The notes under the pieces are model-generated. The model had not been told where the DNA came from, ran no database searches, and saw nothing but the letters and a program-made list of their open reading frames with translations. A stretch of 64,000 nucleotides of DNA from JAAZGD01 sp964489555. Its GTDB lineage: Bacteria > Bacillota > Clostridia > Peptostreptococcales > Anaerovoracaceae. The position numbers were made by a program, and so were the translations under genes. The stretch lies in NCBI GenBank assembly GCA_964489555.1, contig CAZAZF010000010.1, positions 1-64,000 of the forward strand, given 5' to 3'. Below, piece after piece: positions 41,162 through 48,946 of this stretch (its first letter is position 1; the number at the start of each line of letters is the position of its first letter).

Positions 41162-42232
41162 ATGAGCATTCGAATTTTAGTGATTAATCCAGGGAATACT
41201 TCAACGAAAATTGCCGTATATTTGGATGAGGAAAGGATTTTTGATTTCGCAATCGATCATGGGCAGGAAGAGCTGTCCCGGTTTGCCCATATTGCAGATC
41301 AAAAGGAGTATCGAACCCAGTTGGTAACTTCTGCCTTGGAAAGAGCAGGGGTTTTTCTAATGGACATGGATGTGGTGATGGGTCGAGGCGGGATTGGAAA
41401 ACCTCTGGAAGGGGGCGTTTATCGAATTGGTGAAGAGATGTTGGAGGATGTGGGGAGCGGAAAAAACGGTGAACATGCAGCCAATTTGGGACCTTTTATT
41501 GCCAAAGAGCTGGCAGATCGTGTGGGGATTCCCGCGTATGTAATGGATCCCGTTTCGGTGGATGAGATGGAACCGGTAGCCAGATTGTCCGGGTTGAAAG
41601 AGCTTCCCAGAAGAAGCTTGATTCACGCCTTGAACAGCAGAGCCATCGCGCGAAACTATGCTGCCAGTATCGGTAAGCCTTACGAAGAGTTGAGGCTGGT
41701 GGTGGCTCATTTGGGCTCTGGGATTTCGGTGACACCTCATTTGGGTGGTAGAATGATTGATTGTAACAATCCTTTGGAATCCGGGCCTATGTGCCCGGAT
41801 CGAGCCGGAGCACTTCCGGCGAAAAGTCTGGTTCAGTTGTGTTATTCCGGTAAGTATGAAAGTGCCGGGGTTTTGATTCGGAAAATCAACCAGGAGGGGG
41901 GCCTTTTTGATCACTTGGGGACAAAAGATCTTCGGGAAGCAGAGAAAATGGCAGATTCAGGGGATTCTTACGCCCGGTTGGTATTGGAAGCGATGGCCTA
42001 TCAAATCGGAAAAGAGATTGGCGCTATGGCAACGGTTTTAAAAGGCGAAGTAGATGCTATCCTCATCACAGGAGGGATGGCTTACTCCACGGGATTGATG
42101 AAAGAAATTAGAGAACGGGTGGCTTTCATTGCCCCGGTTGTCATTCGTCCTGGAGAAAACGAGTTGGAATCCTTGGCTTTAGGTGCATTGAAAGCCATGA
42201 GGGGAGAATTGCCCATTAAGGAATATCAATAA
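41162..42232 (+). CDS. buk: Butyrate kinase-type acyl kinase
   Basis: A 356-residue member of the acetokinase family. The N-terminal phosphate motif INPGNTSTKIA is near residues 7-17; other blocks are GRGGIGKPLEGGVYRI near 75-90, AHLGSGISVTPHLGGRMID near 183-201, and ITGGMAYSTGLM near 301. Butyrate kinase rather than acetate kinase by length and the GGIGKP block. It transfers phosphate from an acyl phosphate to ADP. ATG 41162 lies two bases after the iorB stop with GGGGGGATG upstream. It completes the ptb-iorA-iorB-buk set. The 3' end overlaps the convergent SEC-C gene by seven bases. Confidence 0.93.
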   Translation: MSIRILVINPGNTSTKIAVYLDEERIFDFAIDHGQEELSRFAHIADQKEYRTQLVTSALERAGVFLMDMDVVMGRGGIGKPLEGGVYRIGEEMLEDVGSGKNGEHAANLGPFIAKELADRVGIPAYVMDPVSVDEMEPVARLSGLKELPRRSLIHALNSRAIARNYAASIGKPYEELRLVVAHLGSGISVTPHLGGRMIDCNNPLESGPMCPDRAGALPAKSLVQLCYSGKYESAGVLIRKINQEGGLFDHLGTKDLREAEKMADSGDSYARLVLEAMAYQIGKEIGAMATVLKGEVDAILITGGMAYSTGLMKEIRERVAFIAPVVIRPGENELESLALGALKAMRGELPIKEYQ

Positions 42233-42723
42233 AGCCCACAGCACTTTTTGAATTTTTTACCGGAACCACAAGGGCAGGGGTCGTTTCGTCCCGGCTGTTT
42301 TTCTTTGATGATTGTGCGGGACTTTCTGTAATCATCAAAGATTTTTTTCTTTTCTGCCTCAGAAAATATAGCATCCCATTCCGGCAAGGAATAGAGATGT
42401 TCCGCTTCCGCCTTTAACATATTGAAATAGAGCTTTTCCAAATTCACTTTCAAAGAAAGAGGGGTATCTTCTGTGATTGCATCCAAAGGAAAGGGATTTT
42501 CCAAGGAACTCTGAATGCCGTCCAGAAACCCCATGAATAGCTGGGGTTGGGTTTCAAATAGCTGGGCCAGTTGTCCGAAAGTGCCTTCCAAAGGCTGTTT
42601 CGGAGTCTTTAAAAGATGGCCATAGGCTTTGACTTCCGTGTCGGAGTAGGCTTTCCAAAAATCCTCAAAGCTTTGGTCTGTTTGCTCATTCAGCAGGGAT
42701 TGCCAACTTTCATATAAATTCAT
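42226..42723 (-). CDS. SEC-C metal-binding domain protein
   Basis: A 165-residue protein whose last 20 residues form the zinc-binding SEC-C motif (RNDPCPCGSGKKFKKCCG), as found at the C-terminus of SecA and in many small proteins. The remaining part is helical, rich in Gln and Glu, with no other recognisable domain. It is not SecA: the ATPase domains are absent. It lies 12 bases after hom on the same strand and its stop overlaps the end of buk. Function unknown. Confidence 0.75.
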   Translation of the reverse strand: MNLYESWQSLLNEQTDQSFEDFWKAYSDTEVKAYGHLLKTPKQPLEGTFGQLAQLFETQPQLFMGFLDGIQSSLENPFPLDAITEDTPLSLKVNLEKLYFNMLKAEAEHLYSLPEWDAIFSEAEKKKIFDDYRKSRTIIKEKQPGRNDPCPCGSGKKFKKCCGLY

Positions 42724-42735
42724 GTTTCGTTCCTC

Positions 42736-43722
42736 CTATTTTCCGGTCTCGCAAAGTAGTTTTGATTCGATGATATCCATTACGTCTCCCAAAACCGCAC
42801 TGGCGGTGGGAAGGGGTCCGGCGCCTTTTCCATAAAACATCAATTCCCCTACCGCGTCTCCTGTTACATAGATGGCATTGAATTCTTGTTGCACTCCACA
42901 CAAGGGGTGTGTTAAGGGAAGTTTCATGGGGGCTACTTGGCATTGAACCTTGCCGTCTTCTATAGCACCTCGGGCAATGAGTTTTATGCCCATGCCTTCA
43001 CTTTGTGCCTGAGCTAAATCCTCCGGTGTGATGGCAGTGATTCCTGTGGTTGGAATGTCTTCTGGAGGGATGTATTCACCAAAAGCTAGCATGGTCAAAA
43101 TGGTCAGTTTGTTGGCCGCATCGATCCCTTCCACATCAGCGGTAGGATCTGCTTCGGCAAATCCCAGTTCTTGGGCTTTTGATAACGCATCCTGGTAACG
43201 CATGCCTTGTTGGGACATTTGACTCAAAATATAATTGGTGGTGCCATTGACAATGCCCAATACTTCAAGGAATCGGTTGGCTCGTAACACCGATGTCATG
43301 GGTTTCAGAATAGGGATTCCTCCTCCCACACTGGCTTCGAAGCGAAGGGATGTGCCGTGGGTTTTTGCCGTTTCCAACAGGGAGGGCAAATGGGCCGCTA
43401 TGGCTGCTTTGTTGGCAGTTACCACAGATTTGCCGGAAGCAAGGGCTTCTTTTATATAGGTGGCTGCAGGTTCCACGCCTCCTAAAAGTTCGATTACGAT
43501 GGAGATGGATGGGTCTTGAAAAATATCTTCCGGATCCTGGGTGAACTTTTTGGGGTCCACATAAATTCCTCGATCCCGGGTGGTGTCCTTTTCCAGAATC
43601 CGTGAAATTTCCACCTTGGCATTCAATGCTTTTTCAATGGCATCCCGGTTCATTTCTAAAACCCGGTAGGCTCCGGTTCCGATGTTTCCAAGGCCCAGTA
43701 GGCCAATGTTGAAGGTTTTCAT
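42736..43722 (-). CDS. hom: Homoserine dehydrogenase (short form)
   Basis: A 328-residue enzyme reducing aspartate semialdehyde to homoserine for threonine and methionine synthesis. The N-terminal NAD(P) motif is GLLGLGNIGTGAYRVL (residues 6-21), ANKAAIAAH lies near 103 with the catalytic-region Lys, and the substrate block GFAEADPTADVEGIDAANK is near 199-217. The C-terminal ACT regulatory domain found in many Hom proteins is missing, so threonine feedback through that domain is not expected. ATG 43722 follows AAAAGGAGCG. thrB, thrC and lysC are not in the window. Confidence 0.92.
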   Translation of the reverse strand: MKTFNIGLLGLGNIGTGAYRVLEMNRDAIEKALNAKVEISRILEKDTTRDRGIYVDPKKFTQDPEDIFQDPSISIVIELLGGVEPAATYIKEALASGKSVVTANKAAIAAHLPSLLETAKTHGTSLRFEASVGGGIPILKPMTSVLRANRFLEVLGIVNGTTNYILSQMSQQGMRYQDALSKAQELGFAEADPTADVEGIDAANKLTILTMLAFGEYIPPEDIPTTGITAITPEDLAQAQSEGMGIKLIARGAIEDGKVQCQVAPMKLPLTHPLCGVQQEFNAIYVTGDAVGELMFYGKGAGPLPTASAVLGDVMDIIESKLLCETGK

Positions 43723-43754
43723 AGTACGCTCCTTTTCTTGATGAGATTGCAAAT

Positions 43755-43783
43755 ATTATATACCAGGTTTTGTAAAATGTCAT
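43755..43783 (-). promoter_or_regulatory. Promoter of hom
   Basis: On the minus strand ATGACA (plus 43778-43783), 17-base spacer, perfect TATAAT (43755-43760). The leader is only about 25 bases, with no room for a T-box or other riboswitch. Confidence 0.65.
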
Positions 43784-43886
43784 GACCGGGGTCTATTGTT
43801 TGAATATTAAGAATCAATGGAAGCGGCTTTTCTTTTCAAGGAGAATAGATATAATGAGGAGAGAACGAAAAGGAGGGAGAAAAACG

Positions 43887-44357
43887 ATGGCATTTCATGT
43901 GGTGTTGGTGGAACCGGAAATACCACCCAATACGGGGAACATTGCCCGGACTTGTGCGGCCACTGGCACCGTGTTGCACCTGGTAGAGCCTTTGGGTTTT
44001 TCCGTGGACGATCGAAGTCTGAAGAGGGCCGGGTTGGATTACTGGCCTTATGTGGAAGTTCGAATTCATTCCGGGCTGGATGCTTTCTTGGAAGAGTGTG
44101 AAAATCGGCGGATGTACTTGGCCACAACCAAGGGGAAACACAGGCATACCCAGGTGTCCTATCAGGATGAAGATATGCTGGTTTTTGGGAAAGAGACCGG
44201 GGGTCTGCCCAAGGATTTTATAACCCGTTATGCATCGCAAACCATCCGAATCCCCATGAGCCAAGCCACCCATACCCGTTCTTTTAATTTGTCCAATGCG
44301 GTTAATATTGTTTTGTTTGAAGCATTACGGCAATTGGGATTTCCGGAGATGTCATAG
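43887..44357 (+). CDS. trmL: tRNA (cytidine(34)-2'-O)-methyltransferase
   Basis: A 156-residue SPOUT-class methyltransferase acting on the wobble base of tRNA-Leu species. The knot-forming motifs are visible: VLVEPEIPPNTGNIARTCAA near residues 6-25, LVFGKETGGLP near 98-108, and IRIPMSQATHTRSFNLSNAV near 118-137. Length equals the small TrmL/YibK type. ATG 43887 follows AAAAGGAGGGAGAAAAAC. A TATAAT at 43850-43855 could be its -10 box, though no good -35 is present. Confidence 0.93.
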   Translation: MAFHVVLVEPEIPPNTGNIARTCAATGTVLHLVEPLGFSVDDRSLKRAGLDYWPYVEVRIHSGLDAFLEECENRRMYLATTKGKHRHTQVSYQDEDMLVFGKETGGLPKDFITRYASQTIRIPMSQATHTRSFNLSNAVNIVLFEALRQLGFPEMS

Positions 44358-44374
44358 GAAAAAGGAAAACCTTG

Positions 44375-44403
44375 TTTGAACTCTTGTCAATACATGGTAT
44401 AAT
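44375..44403 (+). promoter_or_regulatory. Promoter immediately before rpoN
   Basis: TTTGAA (44375-44380), 17-base spacer, perfect TATAAT (44398-44403). The start point would fall at or within a base or two of the rpoN ATG at 44410. Confidence 0.5.
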
Positions 44404-44409
44404 TATTGC

Positions 44410-45801
44410 ATGAGAATCGGTTACGAACAAATAATCGAACAAAGTCAAAAGCTGGTGATGACACCGGACCTGATTCAGGCCATTCGAATTCTGCAGTACA
44501 GTTCTCAGGAGTTGGAGGAGTATGTACAGGAAGAATTGTTATCCAACCCTGTAATGGAGTTGGTTCATGATCGGATGAGCTCTTATCAGGAGCCTTTGGG
44601 GTATCGGGGTGTTTCTCCTATATCAGACGGAGAGGACACCTCTGATTTTCCTATGGAACGCTATGCCATGGAACGGGGAGAAACCTTGGCGGAACACCTT
44701 TTGTTTCAGTTGGAGACAGCAGATGTTCATTCTCGTTGCAAAGAACGGGGACGATATATCATAGAAGCCTTGGATGAGAATGGTTATTTGACTATGACCC
44801 CGGAGGAGATTGCCGTCAATTTGGAAACAAACCTTGAAAAGGTGTTGAGAACCATTGAGGTAATTCAGGGATTTGATCCCCCGGGGGTTTGCGCCCGGGA
44901 TTTGAGTGAGTGCCTTTTGATTCAGTTGGAAGAGATGTTATGTGAAATCAGCAAGGATGTGAAAGACGAGAAAATTCTAGAGGATTATCGGTTGACGGAA
45001 AAAATGATTCGTCATCATCTTGAGGCCTTGGCGGAGAACCGAATGGGGCACATATCCCGGGAAATGGGGATTCCCACTCAAAGAGTTCAGGAAATTGCTG
45101 ACATTGTGCGAAAACTGGAGCCCAAGCCAGGCCGGCAGTTTGGAGCCGGCCAAGATCAACGATATATCATACCGGATCTGAAGGTGGAGAAGGTAGACGG
45201 GAAATATGTGGTGGTGCTTATGGAGACCAATACCCCGCGATTAATGATTGGATCCTACTACGGGAAATTACAAAAAGAGTCGGAGAGTGATGAAGAGCTT
45301 TCTCGATATTTAAACAAAAAACTCAATTCAGCTATTTGGTTGATTCGAAGCATTGAACAAAGAAAACAAACTATATTCCAGGTGGCCTCAGCGATTGTGC
45401 GGTATCAGCAAGATTTTTTCGACGAGGGTCCCAAAAAATTGAAAACCCTGACCCTAAAGCAAATAGCAGAAGAAGTAGGTGTGCATGAATCCACCGTGAG
45501 TCGTTCCATCAACGGAAAGTACATGGAATCTCCACGGGGGGTATTCGAATTAAAATACTTTTTCAAGAGCGGGGTAAGTCGTTGTGATGCCTCTCCCGGG
45601 GAAGACGATAACATTTCCTCCATGGGTGTGAAAACCTTTATTCAGGAGATGGTAAATCAGGAAGATCCCAAGAATCCCCTTAGTGATCAAAGTATGGTGT
45701 TCACATTGAAAGAAAAGGGGATTGATATTTCCAGAAGAACGGTGGCCAAATATCGGGACGAAATGGGGATTCCCTCTTCTTCCAGACGAAGACGTTATTA
45801 A
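44410..45801 (+). CDS. rpoN: RNA polymerase sigma-54 factor
   Basis: A 463-residue alternative sigma factor recognising -24/-12 promoters and requiring an enhancer-binding ATPase. Region I starts at once (EQSQKLVMTPDLIQAIRILQ, residues about 9-28, Gln/Leu-rich), the core-binding region follows, the helix-turn-helix is TLKQIAEEVGVHESTVSRSI near 351-370, and the RpoN box reads SRRTVAKYRD near 440-449. The ATG has no ribosome binding site and lies six bases after a TATAAT box, so translation may be leaderless. Upstream alternatives are absent and a later start would remove region I. No enhancer-binding activator gene is in the window. Confidence 0.95.
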   Translation: MRIGYEQIIEQSQKLVMTPDLIQAIRILQYSSQELEEYVQEELLSNPVMELVHDRMSSYQEPLGYRGVSPISDGEDTSDFPMERYAMERGETLAEHLLFQLETADVHSRCKERGRYIIEALDENGYLTMTPEEIAVNLETNLEKVLRTIEVIQGFDPPGVCARDLSECLLIQLEEMLCEISKDVKDEKILEDYRLTEKMIRHHLEALAENRMGHISREMGIPTQRVQEIADIVRKLEPKPGRQFGAGQDQRYIIPDLKVEKVDGKYVVVLMETNTPRLMIGSYYGKLQKESESDEELSRYLNKKLNSAIWLIRSIEQRKQTIFQVASAIVRYQQDFFDEGPKKLKTLTLKQIAEEVGVHESTVSRSINGKYMESPRGVFELKYFFKSGVSRCDASPGEDDNISSMGVKTFIQEMVNQEDPKNPLSDQSMVFTLKEKGIDISRRTVAKYRDEMGIPSSSRRRRY

Positions 45802-45846
45802 GGACGGCACTAAGGACGGGGAAGCTTCTTTGCAGAGAAGTTTTCC
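45799..45846 (+). other. Direct repeat and stem-loop between rpoN and gap
   Basis: TAAGGACGG occurs twice (45799-45807, beginning with the rpoN stop codon, and 45811-45819). A hairpin follows: 45819-45829 pairs with 45836-45846 (11 bp with two G-T wobbles) around TTGCAG. The hairpin lacks a T tract. A weak promoter TTGCAG-18-TAAATT (45830-45859) may serve gap, with its -35 in the loop. Confidence 0.4.
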
Positions 45847-45900
45847 GTAAAAATAAATTACTATTAAGAAGCAACGCATAGCGCATAGGAGGTTGGCAAG

Positions 45901-46914
45901 ATGAAAACAAAAGTTGGTATTAACGGGTTTGGTCGAATTGGAAGAAATGCCTTGAAAGCTGCCTTTGAACGAGAGGACCTGAACTTCGAAATTGTAGCGA
46001 TTAACGACCTGACTACACCGGAAACATTGGCTCATTTGTTGAAATACGATAGTTGTTTTGGAAAATTTCAAGGGACGGTGGAGCATACAGATGGAACTAT
46101 TATTGTAAACGGCAAAGAGATTAAGGTCTATGCGGAAAAAAACCCGGAGGAAATTCCATGGGGAGAATTAGGGGTCTTTATGGTCTTGGAAGCCACGGGT
46201 CTTTTTACGAAAAAAGCAGATGCCGTCAAGCATTTGCGGGATGGAGTTAAAAAAGTAGTCATTTCTGCTCCGGCCACAGATGAGGACATTACCATCGTCA
46301 TGGGTGTTAACGAAGATCAATACAACTCGAAGGAGCATCACATCATTTCCAATGCATCTTGTACCACCAATTGTCTGGCGCCGGTGGCCAAAGTAATAGA
46401 TGAAAATTTTGGCATTAAAAGAGGTTTGATGACTACCATTCACTCCTATACCAACGACCAGAAAATATTGGATCTTCCTCATAAGGATTTGAGAAGAGCG
46501 AGAGCCGCCGGGGTTTCCATGATTCCTACCACTACAGGTGCTGCCAAGGCCGTAAGTTTGGTTTTGCCTCAATTGAAAGGAAAATTGAATGGAATGGCTA
46601 TTCGAGTGCCCACTCCTGCTGTTTCCTTGGTGGATGTGGTATTGGAATTGGAAAAAAATGTGACGAAGGAGGAAGTCAATGCTGCCCTGAAAAAGGCTGC
46701 AGGGACGACCTTGAAGGGCATTATGAATTACACGGAAGAACCTTTGGTTTCGGTAGACTTTAAAGGAGACCCCGCGTCTTCCACCGTAGATGGGCTTTCC
46801 ACTTTGGTTTTAGGAGACAATATGATTAAAGTACTTTCCTGGTATGACAACGAATGGGGATATTCCACCAGAGCTGTGGACTTAATGGTGTATCTCATTC
46901 AAAAGGGGATTTAG
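45901..46914 (+). CDS. gap: Glyceraldehyde-3-phosphate dehydrogenase
   Basis: A 337-residue NAD-dependent glycolytic enzyme. The N-terminal Rossmann motif is GINGFGRIGRNALKAA (residues 6-21), the active-site SNASCTTNCLAPV places the catalytic Cys at 154, and HSYTNDQKILD near 181 holds the catalytic His. SWYDNEWGYSTR near the C-terminus is typical. AGGAGGTTGGCAAG precedes the ATG. It heads the gap-pgk-tpiA-eno operon. The regulator CggR, usually upstream of gap in Firmicutes, is missing; rpoN is found there instead. Confidence 0.97.
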   Translation: MKTKVGINGFGRIGRNALKAAFEREDLNFEIVAINDLTTPETLAHLLKYDSCFGKFQGTVEHTDGTIIVNGKEIKVYAEKNPEEIPWGELGVFMVLEATGLFTKKADAVKHLRDGVKKVVISAPATDEDITIVMGVNEDQYNSKEHHIISNASCTTNCLAPVAKVIDENFGIKRGLMTTIHSYTNDQKILDLPHKDLRRARAAGVSMIPTTTGAAKAVSLVLPQLKGKLNGMAIRVPTPAVSLVDVVLELEKNVTKEEVNAALKKAAGTTLKGIMNYTEEPLVSVDFKGDPASSTVDGLSTLVLGDNMIKVLSWYDNEWGYSTRAVDLMVYLIQKGI

Positions 46915-46967
46915 GAACTTAGAAGTAAAAGACCGCATGGCAAGGAAATCATCATAAGGAGACCATC

Positions 46968-48152
46968 ATGAAAAAAACCGTAAGGGATATCAATGTAACC
47001 GGAAAGAGAGTACTGGTTCGGTGTGATTTTAATGTACCTATGAAGGAGGGAGTCATTACAGACGATAGTCGTATCGTCGCGGTGCTACCTACCATAGATT
47101 ATTTGTTGGATCAAGGAGCGAAAATTATTTTGATGTCCCATTTTGGACGCCCGGAAGGGAGCCCGAACATGAAATACACCTTGCAACCGGTGGCCGCTCG
47201 ACTCACAGAGTTTTTAGGAAAAGAAGTGTATTTTATCAGTTCGCCAAAGGTGGTAGATGACCAAGTGTCGGCCCGGGCATTGGGCTTGCAGGAAAGAGAA
47301 GTCATGCTACTGGAGAATGTTCGTTTTCGAAAAGAAGAGGAGGAAAACCATCCGGAGTTTGCAAAGGAATTAGCTGATTTGGCAGAGATTTTTGTCAATG
47401 ATGCTTTTGGAACGGCTCATCGAGCTCATGCATCCACTTGTGGGGTGGCGGCCTATTTGCCGGCGGTATCGGGATTTTTGATGGCCAAAGAGGTCACCTT
47501 TTTGGGAGAGGCCCTGAAGGCACCTGAAAAACCGTTTTTGGCCATTATGGGGGGCGCCAAGGTGGAGGACAAGATTCTGGTGATTTCTAAATTAATGGAA
47601 AAAGTGGATACCCTCATTATTGGTGGTGGTATGGCTTTCCCTTTTCTTAAGGCAATGGGCCATGAAACAGGAAAATCTCTTTTGAATGAAAAAGGGGTGG
47701 AAGTGGCTAAGAAATTGTTGGATCAAGCAGAGAAAAAAAAGGTAAAAATGCTTTTTCCTGTTGACCTGGTATGTGGGAAAGAGTTTGCCAATGAATCCCC
47801 GAGAGAGACCTTCTCTTTGGATAAAATACCAGAGGATCAAATGGGTTTGGACATAGGGCCGGAAACGGTGGCTTTATTTGTCGAAGAAATCCAAAAAGCC
47901 AAAACCATTTTCTGGAATGGGCCCATGGGAGTTTTTGAAATGCCGAATTTTGCCGTTGGCACCTTGCAGTTGGCCCGTGCTTTGGGTGGTTCCAAAGCTA
48001 TGACGATTATCGGAGGAGGTGATTCGGCGGCGGCGGTGGAACAGTTTGGTCTTTCTTCAAAAATGACCCACATTTCCACCGGAGGAGGGGCTTCTCTCAA
48101 GTTTTTAGAGGGGACAGAGCTGCCGGGCATTTCCGTGTTGCTGGATATATAG
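46968..48152 (+). CDS. pgk: Phosphoglycerate kinase
   Basis: A 394-residue enzyme making ATP from 1,3-bisphosphoglycerate. Diagnostic blocks are RVLVRCDFNVPMKEG near residue 14-28, LMSHFGRPEG near 55, FVNDAFGTAHRAHAS near 144-158, IMGGAKVEDKI near 194-204 and GGGDSAAAVEQFG near 348. ATAAGGAGACC lies upstream. Second gene of the glycolytic operon, 53 bases after gap. Confidence 0.97.
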   Translation: MKKTVRDINVTGKRVLVRCDFNVPMKEGVITDDSRIVAVLPTIDYLLDQGAKIILMSHFGRPEGSPNMKYTLQPVAARLTEFLGKEVYFISSPKVVDDQVSARALGLQEREVMLLENVRFRKEEEENHPEFAKELADLAEIFVNDAFGTAHRAHASTCGVAAYLPAVSGFLMAKEVTFLGEALKAPEKPFLAIMGGAKVEDKILVISKLMEKVDTLIIGGGMAFPFLKAMGHETGKSLLNEKGVEVAKKLLDQAEKKKVKMLFPVDLVCGKEFANESPRETFSLDKIPEDQMGLDIGPETVALFVEEIQKAKTIFWNGPMGVFEMPNFAVGTLQLARALGGSKAMTIIGGGDSAAAVEQFGLSSKMTHISTGGGASLKFLEGTELPGISVLLDI

Positions 48153-48162
48153 GAGCGGACAA

Positions 48163-48909
48163 ATGAGAAAACCTTTTATTGCAGGAAACTGGAAAATGTT
48201 TAAGACGGTAGAGGAAGGGTTGGCCTTTGCCGAGGCATTGAAGAGAGAGTACCATTTCTCCCATGGGAAGCTGGGCATCATGGCTCCGTATCCATTGCTG
48301 GGGCCTCTGGTTGAAGCCTTTCGCGGTACGGAAATCAAGATAGGTGCTCAAAATATGCATTTTGAAAAAGAGGGAGCCTTTACCGGAGAGGTGTCACCCC
48401 GGATGCTTCAAAGCCTGGGGGTCCAGTACTGTATTATCGGCCATAGCGAGCGGCGTCAATATTTTAATGAAACCGATGAAAGCTGCAACCTGAAGTTGAA
48501 AGCTGCGTATGCTCATAATATACTGCCCATCTTTTGTGTAGGAGAAAACCTGAAACAACGAGAAAGCCAAGAAGCTTTTACTGTGGTGGAGAAACAGATC
48601 AAGGAAGGGTTGAAGGAGCTGAAAATCCAAGATTTTTCTACCTTAACGGTGGCTTATGAGCCGGTGTGGGCTATTGGCACTGGCCGCAATGCGACCCCGG
48701 AGCAGGCCGATGAAATGTGTGGATGGATTCGAAAAATCATTGGGTCGTTATACGGAGATCAGAAGGCAGATCAGGTCATCATTCAGTACGGAGGTAGTGT
48801 GAAACCGGAAAATGCACATGAGCTTCTGAATATGCCGGAAATTGACGGAGCATTGGTAGGCGGTGCCAGTCTCGAGGCAGCGTCTCTATTGGCCATTGCT
48901 CGGGGGTAG
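48163..48909 (+). CDS. tpiA: Triose-phosphate isomerase
   Basis: A 248-residue TIM-barrel enzyme interconverting dihydroxyacetone phosphate and glyceraldehyde 3-phosphate. The catalytic set is visible: K11 (AGNWKMF), His in IIGHSERRQ near 95, and Glu in VAYEPVWAIGTG near 165. The phosphate-gripping loop and the C-terminal IQYGGSVKPENA and GALVGGASL blocks are intact. AGGAGCGGAC precedes the start, ten bases after pgk. Normal length. Confidence 0.97.
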   Translation: MRKPFIAGNWKMFKTVEEGLAFAEALKREYHFSHGKLGIMAPYPLLGPLVEAFRGTEIKIGAQNMHFEKEGAFTGEVSPRMLQSLGVQYCIIGHSERRQYFNETDESCNLKLKAAYAHNILPIFCVGENLKQRESQEAFTVVEKQIKEGLKELKIQDFSTLTVAYEPVWAIGTGRNATPEQADEMCGWIRKIIGSLYGDQKADQVIIQYGGSVKPENAHELLNMPEIDGALVGGASLEAASLLAIARG

Positions 48910-48946
48910 TGAGAACACTTGGTGTTTTTCAGAAAGGAGAACGGAG

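Noticed and set aside
43723..43783. T-box or riboswitch in front of hom
   Set aside because: The leader between the promoter and ATG is only about 25 bases.
44384..44403. TTGTCA as the -35 box of the rpoN promoter
   Set aside because: Only 8 bases separate it from TATAAT; TTTGAA at 44375-44380 with a 17-base spacer is preferred.
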